37,763 nt of DNA, taken from assembly GCF_005063415.1 (NCBI RefSeq), contig NZ_SUEG01000035.1, positions 1 to 37,763 on the forward strand, read 5' to 3'. Every line of letters begins with the position of its first letter. Position 1 is the first letter of the stretch. The notes under the pieces were generated by a model, which worked only from the letters and a program-made list of their open reading frames with translations, was not told where the DNA came from and did not search any database. The DNA is from Mesorhizobium sp. GTDB taxonomy: Bacteria > Pseudomonadota > Alphaproteobacteria > Rhizobiales > Rhizobiaceae. The translations under genes were made by a program, and so were the position numbers. This document shows, one piece after another, positions 9,039 through 16,642 of the stretch.

Positions 9039-9977
9039 TTGAAGGTCGCGGTGGTTCTCAATCCGATCGCCGGCGGCGGCAGGCTCAAGCGGCATTGGCC
9101 CGAGGTTGCGGCTTCGCTGAAAAGATATTTCGGTGATTTCGAGCTGCGTGAAACGCAGGCCGAGGGGGATGCCGAACGGCTGGCGCTCGACCTTGCCGCC
9201 ATCGGCTTCGAGCTGGTGATCGCGGCCGGCGGCGACGGTACCGCCAGTGAGGTCGCCGACGGGCTGCTGAAGGCTTTCCGGGAAAGCGGCCGGACGGCCG
9301 AACTTGGGCTGCTGCCTTGCGGCACCGGCATCGACTTCGCCCGCGGGCTCGGCCTGTCGAACGATGTCGATCTGACACTAAAGCGGATTGCCGAGGCCAA
9401 GGGGCGCAAGGTCGATGCCGGCTGCATCAGCTATGTCGACGACCATGGCGCGCTGGCCAGCCGCCATTTCATCAACATCGCCAGTCTCGGGCTTTCCGGC
9501 GCTACCGACCGTGCCGTCAACGCCGACAAGCGCAAGGGCAAGGTTTCGGCCAAGGCGCTGTTCTACTGGCGCACGGTCTGGGAGTTCCTCCGCTATCGAT
9601 TCCAGGACGTTGCGATCACCATCGACGACGGTGCCCCGGTCGAGGCGCGCATGGCGCTGGTGGCGGTGGCCAACGGCAAATTCTTCGGCGGCGGCATGAT
9701 GATCGCGCCCGACGCCGAGCTTAACGACGGCGAGTTCGACATCGTCATTCTACGCGCCGCCGGCAAGCTGAAGCTGATCTGGGACATCCGCCTGCTCTAT
9801 GGCGGGCGGCACCGCAACCATCCGGCGATCACCATCCTGCGCGGCAAGAAAGTGGTTGTCGAGCCGCTCGGCGACATGCAGAAGAACGCCGCGCTGATCG
9901 ACATAGACGGCGAATCGCCGGGTCGCATACCGGCGACCTTCGAGATCCTGCCCGGCGCATTGACGCTGAGATATTGA
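9039..9977 (+). CDS. Diacylglycerol kinase family lipid kinase
   Basis: 312 residues from a TTG at 9039, chosen because GGGGAGG stands five bases before it and the protein then starts at the family's usual KVAVVLNPIAGGG. The DAGK catalytic domain is complete: NPIAGGG near residues 8-14, the nucleotide-binding GGDGT near 64-68, LLPCGTGIDFARG near 91-103, and the C-terminal domain with NGKFFGGGMMIAPDAELNDG and LIDIDGES. YegS/BmrU-type enzymes phosphorylate diacylglycerol, sphingoid bases or phosphatidylglycerol at the membrane surface. The lipid used here cannot be told. A GTG at 9012 is an alternative start. It converges on the enolase-family gene. Confidence 0.87.
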   Translation: MKVAVVLNPIAGGGRLKRHWPEVAASLKRYFGDFELRETQAEGDAERLALDLAAIGFELVIAAGGDGTASEVADGLLKAFRESGRTAELGLLPCGTGIDFARGLGLSNDVDLTLKRIAEAKGRKVDAGCISYVDDHGALASRHFINIASLGLSGATDRAVNADKRKGKVSAKALFYWRTVWEFLRYRFQDVAITIDDGAPVEARMALVAVANGKFFGGGMMIAPDAELNDGEFDIVILRAAGKLKLIWDIRLLYGGRHRNHPAITILRGKKVVVEPLGDMQKNAALIDIDGESPGRIPATFEILPGALTLRY

Positions 9978-10003
9978 ATCAAGCCGTTGAGGGATTGATT
10001 CAA
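9974..10003. terminator. AT-rich hairpin between convergent genes
   Basis: Perfect 9-base arms TTGAATCAA and TTGATTCAA flank a 12-base loop, and GTTCTTT follows on the plus side. The left arm overlaps the stop codon of the lipid kinase. It may act as a weak terminator for the kinase gene, though the stem is AT-rich and the U tract poor. Confidence 0.35.
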
Positions 10004-10076
10004 GTTCTTTCGGCCGTGATTGCGATCCCACGCCCAACACGTTGAAATCGTGTGACATTGTCGCCCGCTCGACAGA

Positions 10077-11288
10077 TCAGGGCATCAACGGTGTCTGCAT
10101 CATCTGCAAATGCAGGTCCTTGCCGGTCCAGGGATGCGCCTCGCAGACGGCTTCGTCGAGCTCGACGCCGAGGCCGGGCTCCATCGACGGGATGACGTTA
10201 CCGTCCTGCCATTCGATCTTCTTCTTGAGCAGCTTCGCGTGAAAACCGTCCCACTGCTTCAGCGATTCCAGAATGAGAAAGTTGGGCAGCGTCACCGCGA
10301 GCTGGATGTTGGCGGCGCCCACGATCGGTCCGCAATAACAGTGCGGCGCGACCTGGATGTGATAGGCCTCGGCCATGGCGGCGATCTTCTTGGTCTCGAG
10401 AATGCCGCCGGAGCGGCCAAGGTCCGGCTGAACAATGGCCGCGGCGCGGTTCTCGATGACGCGGGCAAATTCGAATTTCGTGGTCAATCTTTCCCCTGTT
10501 GCGATGGGGATCGAAGTGCCCCTTGCGACCTGAGCCATCACTTCCGGCATGTCGGGCGGGACCGGCTCCTCGAACCACAGCGGATCGTAGGGCTCGATGG
10601 CGCGGGCGAGGCGCAGCGCACCCGATGCGGTGAACTGGCCGTGGGTGCCGAACAGGATGTCGGCGCGCGTGCCGACCGCCTCGCGGATCGCTTTGACCAT
10701 GCGGGCGGAGAGGTCAATGTCGACGAGGCGCGGCTGGTGGCCGTCGAAGGCGGTGTAAGGGCCGGCCGGGTCGAGCTTGACCGCGTTGAAACCCTGCTCG
10801 ACATATTCGAGCGCGCAGGCTGCAGCCAGATCGGGATCGTTGTAGACGTTCTTGCCGCGGGCGTCCTCGGAGTGGACGCTGCCGCTGTGCGGGTAGAGGT
10901 AGGTATAGGAACGCAGCGTTTCGTGTACCTGGCCGCCAAGCAGCTTGTAGACCGGCTTGCCGGCCTCCTTGCCGATGATGTCCCAGCAGGCGATTTCGAG
11001 CGCCGAGAAACAGCCCATGCCCGACACGTCGGGGCGCTGGGTGAAGCCGGATGAATAGGCGCGGCGGAAGAAGTTTTCGACGTCGTGCGGATCGCGGCCG
11101 ATCAGATAGCGCTCGGCCATGTCCTCGACCATTCTCGCGGTGACATGGGCCGAGAAGGTGGCGCTGTAAGCCTCACCATAGCCGACCACGCCGCCATCGG
11201 TGGTGAGCTTGACGAAGATGAAATACTTGCCGCCGATGCCGGGTGGCGGATTGCCGACCACCCAGGTCTTGACGTCGGTGATTTTCAT
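10077..11288 (-). CDS. Mandelate racemase/galactonate dehydratase-like enolase-superfamily enzyme
   Basis: 403 residues from the ATG at 11288. The N-terminal capping domain (about 1-125) precedes a TIM barrel. Barrel motifs in order: AVKLDP (about 169-174), ILFGTHGQ (211-218), FEEPVPPD (about 239-246), ATGER (263-267), QPDLGRSGG (287-295) and APHCYCG (314-320) with the catalytic-type His and its Asp partner. This is the layout of sugar-acid dehydratases such as D-galactonate dehydratase. One oddity: the usual first metal ligand (Asp in D-F-H-G-R) is Gly in GTHGQ. Its start overlaps the stop of the GMC oxidoreductase by four bases, so the two are translationally coupled; a sugar or lactone may be oxidised and the acid dehydrated. 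The exact substrate is unknown. Confidence 0.85.
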   Translation of the reverse strand: MKITDVKTWVVGNPPPGIGGKYFIFVKLTTDGGVVGYGEAYSATFSAHVTARMVEDMAERYLIGRDPHDVENFFRRAYSSGFTQRPDVSGMGCFSALEIACWDIIGKEAGKPVYKLLGGQVHETLRSYTYLYPHSGSVHSEDARGKNVYNDPDLAAACALEYVEQGFNAVKLDPAGPYTAFDGHQPRLVDIDLSARMVKAIREAVGTRADILFGTHGQFTASGALRLARAIEPYDPLWFEEPVPPDMPEVMAQVARGTSIPIATGERLTTKFEFARVIENRAAAIVQPDLGRSGGILETKKIAAMAEAYHIQVAPHCYCGPIVGAANIQLAVTLPNFLILESLKQWDGFHAKLLKKKIEWQDGNVIPSMEPGLGVELDEAVCEAHPWTGKDLHLQMMQTPLMP

Positions 11289-12901
11289 TTTTGATCCTCC
11301 AGAACCAGTTCGGCGCCCTTCCATCCGGTCATGATAGCGGCGGCGTTGGTGTTGCCGGTGATATTGTCGGGAAAGATCGAGGCGTCGATGACGCGCAGGG
11401 ATTCGAGGCCGTGCACCTTGAGGCGCGGATCGACGACGGCGCGCGCCGCGTCCGGCCCCATGCGGCAGGTCGAGACCGGGTGATAGACGGTGCCCGAGCG
11501 CTTCCTGAAATCCTGGATAAGGTCCGCATCGGAGGTGATCGACGGACCCGGCAAAACCTCTTCCTCGATGATCTCGGCCATCGCCGGCATCGAGGCGATC
11601 TTCCTGACGAATTTCACCGCAGCCAGCATTTCGGCGACATCTGCCTCGGTCGAAAAGGCGTTGGCGACGATTCTGGGATAATCGCGCGGATTGGCGGAGC
11701 GGATCATGATTTCGCCGCGGCTCGACGGACGGCAATTGGAGAGGCCGATGGAAAAGCCCGGCCATGGATCGGGCGTCAGGATCGGCCGTTCGCCACTCTT
11801 CGGAATGACCGTCGAAAACGCCTGGAAATAGAGCTGCATGTTGGGCCGTGCCGTGGCCGGATCGGTGCGGAAGAAGCCGCCGGCATTGTTCATCGACAGC
11901 GACAGCGGGCCTGAGCGCAAAAACACGTACTGCATGCCGACCAGCAGCTTGCCCCACCACGGGCGCAGGATCTGGTTGAGCGTCGGCAGCCTGCCCTTGA
12001 AGGTGTAGTTGATGCCGACATGGTCCTGCAGGTTTGCCCCGACATTCTCGTTGGCGTGAACGACAGGAATGCCGAGCGCGCCAAGCAGCGCCGACGGGCC
12101 GACACCGGAAAGCTGCAGCAGTTGCGGCGAATTGACCGAACCGCCCGATAGGATGACCTCGCGGCCGGCGCGGGCGGTTTTTATGGCGCCATTCTGGAGA
12201 TACTCGACGCCGACGGCGCGCTTGCCCTCGAACAGGATTTTTGTCGCCAGCGCGTTGATCTCGACGCGGACGTTTTTGCGCTTCATTGCGGGGCGCAGGA
12301 AGGCACGCGCCGCAGACATGCGGCGGCCGTCCCTGGTGGTGATCTGGTAGACGCCGACGCCTTCCTGCGAGGCGCCATTGAAATCCGGGTTGAGCGGCAG
12401 GCCGGCTTGATTGGCGGCGGCGAGGTAGCGCTTGGTGAGCGGATGGACGGAGGTCGAGCAGTCGGTGACATGCAGCGGCCCGCCGACGCCGCGCCATTGG
12501 TCGGCGCCGGCCTGGTTATCCTCCAGCGCCTTGAAAGCGGGCAGCAGGTCGTCGAAGCCCCAGCCGGGATTGCCGGCCGCTGCCCAAGCATCGAAATCCT
12601 CGCGCGCGCCCCTGATCCAGACCATGGCGTTGATCGAGCTCGAGCCGCCGAGCAGCTTGCCGCGCGGCCAGTGGTCGGCATTGCCGGCCAGGCCTGGATC
12701 CGGCTCGGTCTTGTAGTTCCAGTTGACCGCCGGGTCGAAGAAGGTCTTGCCATAGCCGAGCGGCATCTGCACGTAGAAGCGACGGTCGCTCCCGCCGGCC
12801 TCGAGCACCAGCACCGAGAAACGGCCGGAAGCCGACAGCCTTTCGGCCAGGACCGAACCGGCCGAGCCGGAGCCGACGATGATGAAGTCATAGGTTTGCA
12901 T
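11285..12901 (-). CDS. GMC family FAD oxidoreductase (choline dehydrogenase-like)
   Basis: 538 residues, normal length for the family. The FAD-binding VGSGSAGSV lies near the N-terminus (about 9-17), with LEAGG for the ribose, then WPRGKLLGGSSSINAMVWIRG (GMC signature 1), and GREVILSGGSVNSPQLLQLSG (signature 2). The C-terminal active site has YHPVSTCRMG and DNITGNTNAAAIM, carrying the His and Asn of the catalytic pair. Such enzymes oxidise alcohols, often sugars, polyols or choline; betaine-pathway neighbours are absent and the coupled enolase-family gene points to a sugar or polyol substrate instead. The ribosome site is weak. It is first in the two-gene operon, with about 140 bases upstream before the SUKH gene. 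Confidence 0.88.
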   Translation of the reverse strand: MQTYDFIIVGSGSAGSVLAERLSASGRFSVLVLEAGGSDRRFYVQMPLGYGKTFFDPAVNWNYKTEPDPGLAGNADHWPRGKLLGGSSSINAMVWIRGAREDFDAWAAAGNPGWGFDDLLPAFKALEDNQAGADQWRGVGGPLHVTDCSTSVHPLTKRYLAAANQAGLPLNPDFNGASQEGVGVYQITTRDGRRMSAARAFLRPAMKRKNVRVEINALATKILFEGKRAVGVEYLQNGAIKTARAGREVILSGGSVNSPQLLQLSGVGPSALLGALGIPVVHANENVGANLQDHVGINYTFKGRLPTLNQILRPWWGKLLVGMQYVFLRSGPLSLSMNNAGGFFRTDPATARPNMQLYFQAFSTVIPKSGERPILTPDPWPGFSIGLSNCRPSSRGEIMIRSANPRDYPRIVANAFSTEADVAEMLAAVKFVRKIASMPAMAEIIEEEVLPGPSITSDADLIQDFRKRSGTVYHPVSTCRMGPDAARAVVDPRLKVHGLESLRVIDASIFPDNITGNTNAAAIMTGWKGAELVLEDQK

Positions 12902-13043
12902 GGTGCTGCGGGCGGCTCCGGAAAACTGGCCGCAGCCTAGACGCCGCAGGCTTGCGAAGTCGCCGTGCCTTCCGGCATAGGCTGTGAAAAAAGCGACCGA
13001 GGATATTCAGTTTGAATGTCAGCCTGTCGCCTGCTGCCCGAGT

Positions 13044-13646
13044 TCAGTCGCGTTCGCGCCCATCCGGGTCGAAGAGGACCGCCACCTCATTGGCTTCTTC
13101 CAGCAGGAAGGTGAACACGCTTGAGCAGGACTTGATCGAACCGGACAGAGGATCATCACTCTCCCAGCGAAAGACCCACCCATCCGGATTCATGCCAATT
13201 AAATTCCTATTATCCCCGAGTGAACCAATAAAGAGAATATCGTCTGGTGCATTGCTTGGCCGTCTCTGTACATTCGGCTCCAGTATGGAGAAGGGTTGTT
13301 GACCTGCCTCCACTAAATTTGTGCGTGACCAGCTACGTTGCAGGCCATATACGCTTATATAATTCGCAAACAGACCTATCCCGTTGTGGAACATGAGAAA
13401 GCAACGGAAATTATCTGGAAGTCGACGCGAAATTTCAGACTCCATCTGCCCAATTCCGACGGCGTCAAGCGGAGCATACAGCTGGTGCAAATATGCTTCA
13501 GGAGCCCGATCTGGCGTGTGTCCGATCCACTCCGTTCCATCCGGATAGGTCTTCCGCCCGAGGCGTTTCCATTTATCGACTAGGGTTCGGAGCTCTCGGT
13601 GTGCGCGAGCGTCTTCGTTGCTTAACCATTCTTCCTGCGAACGCAT
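13044..13646 (-). CDS. SMI1/KNR4 (SUKH) family protein
   Basis: 200 residues, with visibly lower GC than its neighbours. The SUKH pattern is present: an N-terminal helical part, ESEISRRLPDNFRCFLMFHNGIGLF (Leu-Pro then Asn-Gly in the usual order), a middle with Trp and Arg, DDILFIGSLGDNRNLIGMN, WVFRWESDD, and the final FTFLLEEANEVAV helix. SUKH proteins often serve as immunity proteins to secreted polymorphic toxins; some are plain cytoplasmic proteins. No toxin, VgrG or contact-inhibition gene lies in the window, so it is an orphan. Base composition and the repeats just upstream suggest acquisition, which is inference. Confidence 0.75.
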   Translation of the reverse strand: MRSQEEWLSNEDARAHRELRTLVDKWKRLGRKTYPDGTEWIGHTPDRAPEAYLHQLYAPLDAVGIGQMESEISRRLPDNFRCFLMFHNGIGLFANYISVYGLQRSWSRTNLVEAGQQPFSILEPNVQRRPSNAPDDILFIGSLGDNRNLIGMNPDGWVFRWESDDPLSGSIKSCSSVFTFLLEEANEVAVLFDPDGRERD

Positions 13647-13997
13647 TGTAATAGCTCCATTTACCCACTTTTGACGGGTTCGTAGGGTCTACCTTGTCAA
13701 CCTGATCTATCACATCGAAAACAACGGGCGAACATCGCAGAGTTGGTAATCACGCCAGACGGTGACTTTCGCGCCTACAATCTAAGGTCGCCAGCCTGTT
13801 CGTTCGGCCGGAGAGGTGAGACTTGCGGAGGAATTACAGTGACAGTGCACAAATTGGCTGGCGTAAACTCGGAATTACGGTGACAGTGCACAAATTGGCT
13901 AGCGTAAACTCGCGCGCAGCGGGTTGCGAGCAATTGGTGCACTGTCACCGTAATTAACTGTCAGCGTAATTAATCGATGGCATGCAAGGTCCAACCA
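13647..13997. other. 351-base non-coding gap with repeats
   Basis: No gene is supported here. The right half (13830-13971) is occupied by the REP-like repeat cluster described separately. The left half is AT-richer and should hold the promoter of the SUKH gene. Confidence 0.6.
13830..13971. repeat. REP-like cluster: two direct and two inverted copies
   Basis: Two 41-base units stand in tandem (13830-13870 and 13871-13911) and differ at two positions. Each begins GGAATTACNGTGACAGTGCA and ends GGCGTAAACTC or AGCGTAAACTC. An inverted copy of the first 25 bases lies at 13931-13955 with one mismatch, and a shorter inverted copy (ACTGTCAGCGTAATT) at 13957-13971. The core AATTACGGTGACAGTGCAC resembles the extragenic palindromic motifs mobilised by RAYT (Y1) transposases; that link is from memory of such motifs and not proven here. 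No transposase is in the window. As RNA, the direct and inverted copies could fold into a long hairpin between the SUKH and GNAT genes. Confidence 0.7.
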
Positions 13998-14582
13998 TCA
14001 CAGGCGATAATCGGCGATCTGCTTGAAATCATAGCGCATGATCGGGCGGGCCGGCGTCCTGCGCGCGACGACCCTGAACCCGGCCCGCGCGAAGGTGGAG
14101 GCATTTCCGCTGCCGGAAGCGCTCGGCGATATTTCGGCGTCGAAAGGATAGGCTTCGAGTGTAGGAGCGTTTGCGCGCCTTGCGATTTCCAGAGCCTGTG
14201 CAATCAGCTGGGATGTTACGCCCCGCCGGCGGTATTGTTTTCGCACGTAGAGGCAGGACAGGGACCAGACCGGCCTGTCATCCACGCGCTTGAGCTGCCA
14301 TAGCCGATCGAGCCAGGGCAGGGCATCCCGCGGTGTCACCTGGCACCAGCCGACGGCCATGTCGCCATCGAAAGCAAGCAAACCCGGAGGCGGACCATGC
14401 TGGACGGCTTGCCGGAACGCTGCCTTGTTTTCCTCGCCGGGCCGCTTTCGATAAGAACGACCGATCCGCCCGTACATACACCAACAAGGACTGCAGACGG
14501 CGCTGTCACCGAACAGGTCCTCGAGCGCCGGCCACAGATCGGGCGTCAATGGGCGAATGCTGAGTTCCATATCAGCGGTCAT
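13998..14582 (-). CDS. GNAT family N-acetyltransferase
   Basis: 194 residues; an ATG four codons downstream (14570) is an equally possible start, as neither has a clear ribosome site. The GNAT core is seen as WSLSCLYVRKQYRRRGVTSQLIAQALEIA, containing the acetyl-CoA pyrophosphate loop (Q-x-x-R-R-G-V), and later GSGNASTFARAGFRVV. Near the N-terminus is a Cys-rich VCSPCWCMYGR, a feature of one GNAT subgroup that could bind metal or be redox-active. The acetyl acceptor is unknown. Its stop lies at the edge of the REP-like cluster. The gene is alone in its orientation between that cluster and the hydrolase gene. Confidence 0.82.
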   Translation of the reverse strand: MTADMELSIRPLTPDLWPALEDLFGDSAVCSPCWCMYGRIGRSYRKRPGEENKAAFRQAVQHGPPPGLLAFDGDMAVGWCQVTPRDALPWLDRLWQLKRVDDRPVWSLSCLYVRKQYRRRGVTSQLIAQALEIARRANAPTLEAYPFDAEISPSASGSGNASTFARAGFRVVARRTPARPIMRYDFKQIADYRL

Positions 14583-14697
14583 TCGCTATCGATGTTGCCC
14601 AGTCTAGCCTGCATTGCGCGCTAGTGCATCATACGTCGCGGTCCATGCGGGTGATGTTCGAAACGGGATTCACTCAGCATCCCCGTCGTGCTCCGGC

Positions 14698-15489
14698 TCA
14701 GCGCAGAAAACCGAGCACGGCCTTCATGAATTCGGCGGGATACTCGACGTTCGACAAGTGGACCGCGGGCAGGACAACCAGTTTTGCGCCGGGCACCGTC
14801 GACGCGATCAGCTCGCTGTGGCTGGCGGCTGTCACCGTGTCGTGGCGGCCGGCGATCACCAGCGTTGGCCTGGAAATCAATGCTACGGTTCGGCGAAGAT
14901 CCGCATCGCGAACCGCCGCGAACAAACCAGCCAGGCCTTGCCGGTCGATGGCCAGCAGCATGGCGCGAAATTCTTCGATGACGGGCTCGTTGGCCGCCAG
15001 CATACGCGCAGGAAACCAGTTGCCCAGGAACATCTCGGCGGTTTCCGACATGTCCGGCGCCTGCAGCACGGCGGCAATCCGCTCGTCAAACGGCTTTGCC
15101 GGTCCGAGGTAGGACGAGGTGTTGCTCAGGATCAATCGCTCGATCCGCTCGGGCGCGTGGATGCCGAGCCACTGCCCGACGAAGCCGCCCAACGACAGAC
15201 CGAGGAAGTGTACGCGTTCAATGCCCAGGGCATCGAGCAACTCGATCACGTCGCGGCCAAGCCGGTCGAGCGAATAAGCGCCGGCCGGAACGCCCGACCC
15301 TCCGTGGCCGCGAAAATCATAGCGCAGAACACGAAAATGCTTCGACAGCTCGTCGACCTGCATGTCCCACATCCGCAGCGTGGTGGCGATGGAATTCGAC
15401 AGCATCAGCACAGGCCTCCCGGCGTCGCCGTCGACGCGGTAGGCGATGCGCGTGCCATCGCCGACGGTCACGAAATCCAGCTCATTCAT
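14698..15489 (-). CDS. Alpha/beta hydrolase, 3-oxoadipate enol-lactonase-like
   Basis: 263 residues, the usual length of PcaD-type lactonases. The fold is complete: the oxyanion-side SNSIATTLRMWDMQ after beta 3, YDFRGHGGSG, the nucleophile elbow GLSLGG (Ser about residue 98), a lid region with ETAEMFLGNWF, the acid in IAGRHDTVT, and the catalytic His in LPAVHLSN near the C-terminus. Resemblance to 3-oxoadipate enol-lactonase is strong, but no other protocatechuate genes are in the window, so the symbol pcaD is not assigned. It is divergent from a LysR gene with 106 bases between, holding an inverted repeat, so regulation by that LysR is likely. Confidence 0.83.
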   Translation of the reverse strand: MNELDFVTVGDGTRIAYRVDGDAGRPVLMLSNSIATTLRMWDMQVDELSKHFRVLRYDFRGHGGSGVPAGAYSLDRLGRDVIELLDALGIERVHFLGLSLGGFVGQWLGIHAPERIERLILSNTSSYLGPAKPFDERIAAVLQAPDMSETAEMFLGNWFPARMLAANEPVIEEFRAMLLAIDRQGLAGLFAAVRDADLRRTVALISRPTLVIAGRHDTVTAASHSELIASTVPGAKLVVLPAVHLSNVEYPAEFMKAVLGFLR

Positions 15490-15557
15490 GGTGAATACAC
15501 CTTCCCTGTTAGAGCGTTAAATGTGGCTAAGCCTAGCTGCGGCATGCTTTTGATGAT

Positions 15558-15585
15558 ATTACAAAGATAGGATAATCTCTGTAAT
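15558..15585. promoter_or_regulatory. Dyad in the hydrolase-LysR divergent promoter
   Basis: Arms ATTACAAAGAT and ATCTCTGTAAT are inverted repeats matching at 10 of 11 positions around a 6-base spacer. The site ends ten bases before the LysR start codon and is AT-rich against GC-rich flanks. It fits a LysR-type binding site used both for autoregulation and for the hydrolase gene. Confidence 0.6.
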
Positions 15586-15595
15586 GTAAGCTGAC

Positions 15596-16522
15596 ATGGC
15601 CGAATTTACCTTGCACGACCTGCAATGCTTCGATGCCGTGATCCGCTGCGGCGGCTTTCAGCCTGCGGCGGCCATGCTGCATCGCTCGCACCCAGCGGTG
15701 TTCGCCGCCGTCGCAAAGCTGGAGCGGCAACTCGACCTCGTTCTTTTGGATCGCAGCGGCTATCGCGTGCGCCCCACCGAGGCAGGGCTGTCGTTCCATC
15801 GCAGGGCACAATCGCTGCTGCGCGAGCTGGAAGGCCTGCGTACCTATGCTGCTCAGCTGTCAATGGGCGAAGAAAGCGAGATCCATGTGGTGATCGGCGA
15901 CCTGTGCCCACGCCCGCAGGCGCTGGGCATGCTCGGACGGTTCTTCGCCCAGTGTCCGGGCACACGCCTGCATTTGCACTTCGAGGCGGTGGGCGGCCCG
16001 TGGGAGCGCCTCTTCGATGACGAAGCCGATTTGATCCTGCACTGGATCGACAAGAGCGACCCGCGGGTGGAATGGATCGATCTGTGCAAGGTGCAATTCG
16101 TTCCGGTAGTGGCGTCGGGCTTTCTGCCGCAGCGGATCAAGCACCCCATCACGCCGGATCAGATGTACGCGTTCACCCAATGTGTCATGCGCGACACGGC
16201 CCGCCATTCACCGCAACAAGACTACTTCATGATCGAGGGCGCGCCTCAATGCATGGTGGCCGATCAGGGCATGAAGAAGGAAATCATCCTGCAGGGCCTC
16301 GGATGGGGCCACATGCCCCGCTTCCTGATCGAGGAAGAGCTGCGCGACGGACGCCTGCAATCCATTGCCGGCCGTCATCTGCCAGGCCGTACCGAGGAGT
16401 TGGTGGTGGCGCGCCGCCGCGACCGGCCGCACGGGCCGATCTCGAACCGTCTGTGGGATTATATCGAGCAAGAGGCGCCGACGTTGGGGGCGGTTCCGGT
16501 AGAGGGCGAAATGACACCCTAA
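15596..16522 (+). CDS. LysR family transcriptional regulator
   Basis: 308 residues. The N-terminal winged helix-turn-helix is at about residues 4-62: FTLHDLQCFDAVIRCGGFQPAAAMLHRSHPAVFAAVAKLERQL, followed by LLDRSGYRVRPTEAG. The HTH is slightly unusual in having HRSHPAVFAAV where many members have an S-Q-P-A-V-S core. The linker helix and effector-binding domain run to about 290. The DNA dyad next to its start supports autoregulation. It probably controls the divergent alpha/beta hydrolase. No ribosome site is visible before the ATG, so translation may be leaderless or from a short leader. Confidence 0.88.
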   Translation: MAEFTLHDLQCFDAVIRCGGFQPAAAMLHRSHPAVFAAVAKLERQLDLVLLDRSGYRVRPTEAGLSFHRRAQSLLRELEGLRTYAAQLSMGEESEIHVVIGDLCPRPQALGMLGRFFAQCPGTRLHLHFEAVGGPWERLFDDEADLILHWIDKSDPRVEWIDLCKVQFVPVVASGFLPQRIKHPITPDQMYAFTQCVMRDTARHSPQQDYFMIEGAPQCMVADQGMKKEIILQGLGWGHMPRFLIEEELRDGRLQSIAGRHLPGRTEELVVARRRDRPHGPISNRLWDYIEQEAPTLGAVPVEGEMTP

Positions 16523-16642
16523 GCGGCCATGACAAGTTTCACACGACAGGGATTTTAGCCGGTATCGCCACACAACAGTCGCTGGACAAACACCTTGCAG
16601 ACGGCAGAGTGCGACCCTTCCCGGTCCTCGGCGGCGGACGCG

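Noticed and set aside
10077..12497. An 806-codon minus-strand frame that appears to fuse two proteins
   Set aside because: Its first half is an out-of-frame shadow of the GMC oxidoreductase. The enolase-family protein starts at its own ATG at 11288.
13830..13971. CRISPR array
   Set aside because: The copies are directly adjacent and partly inverted, with no unique spacers and no cas genes.
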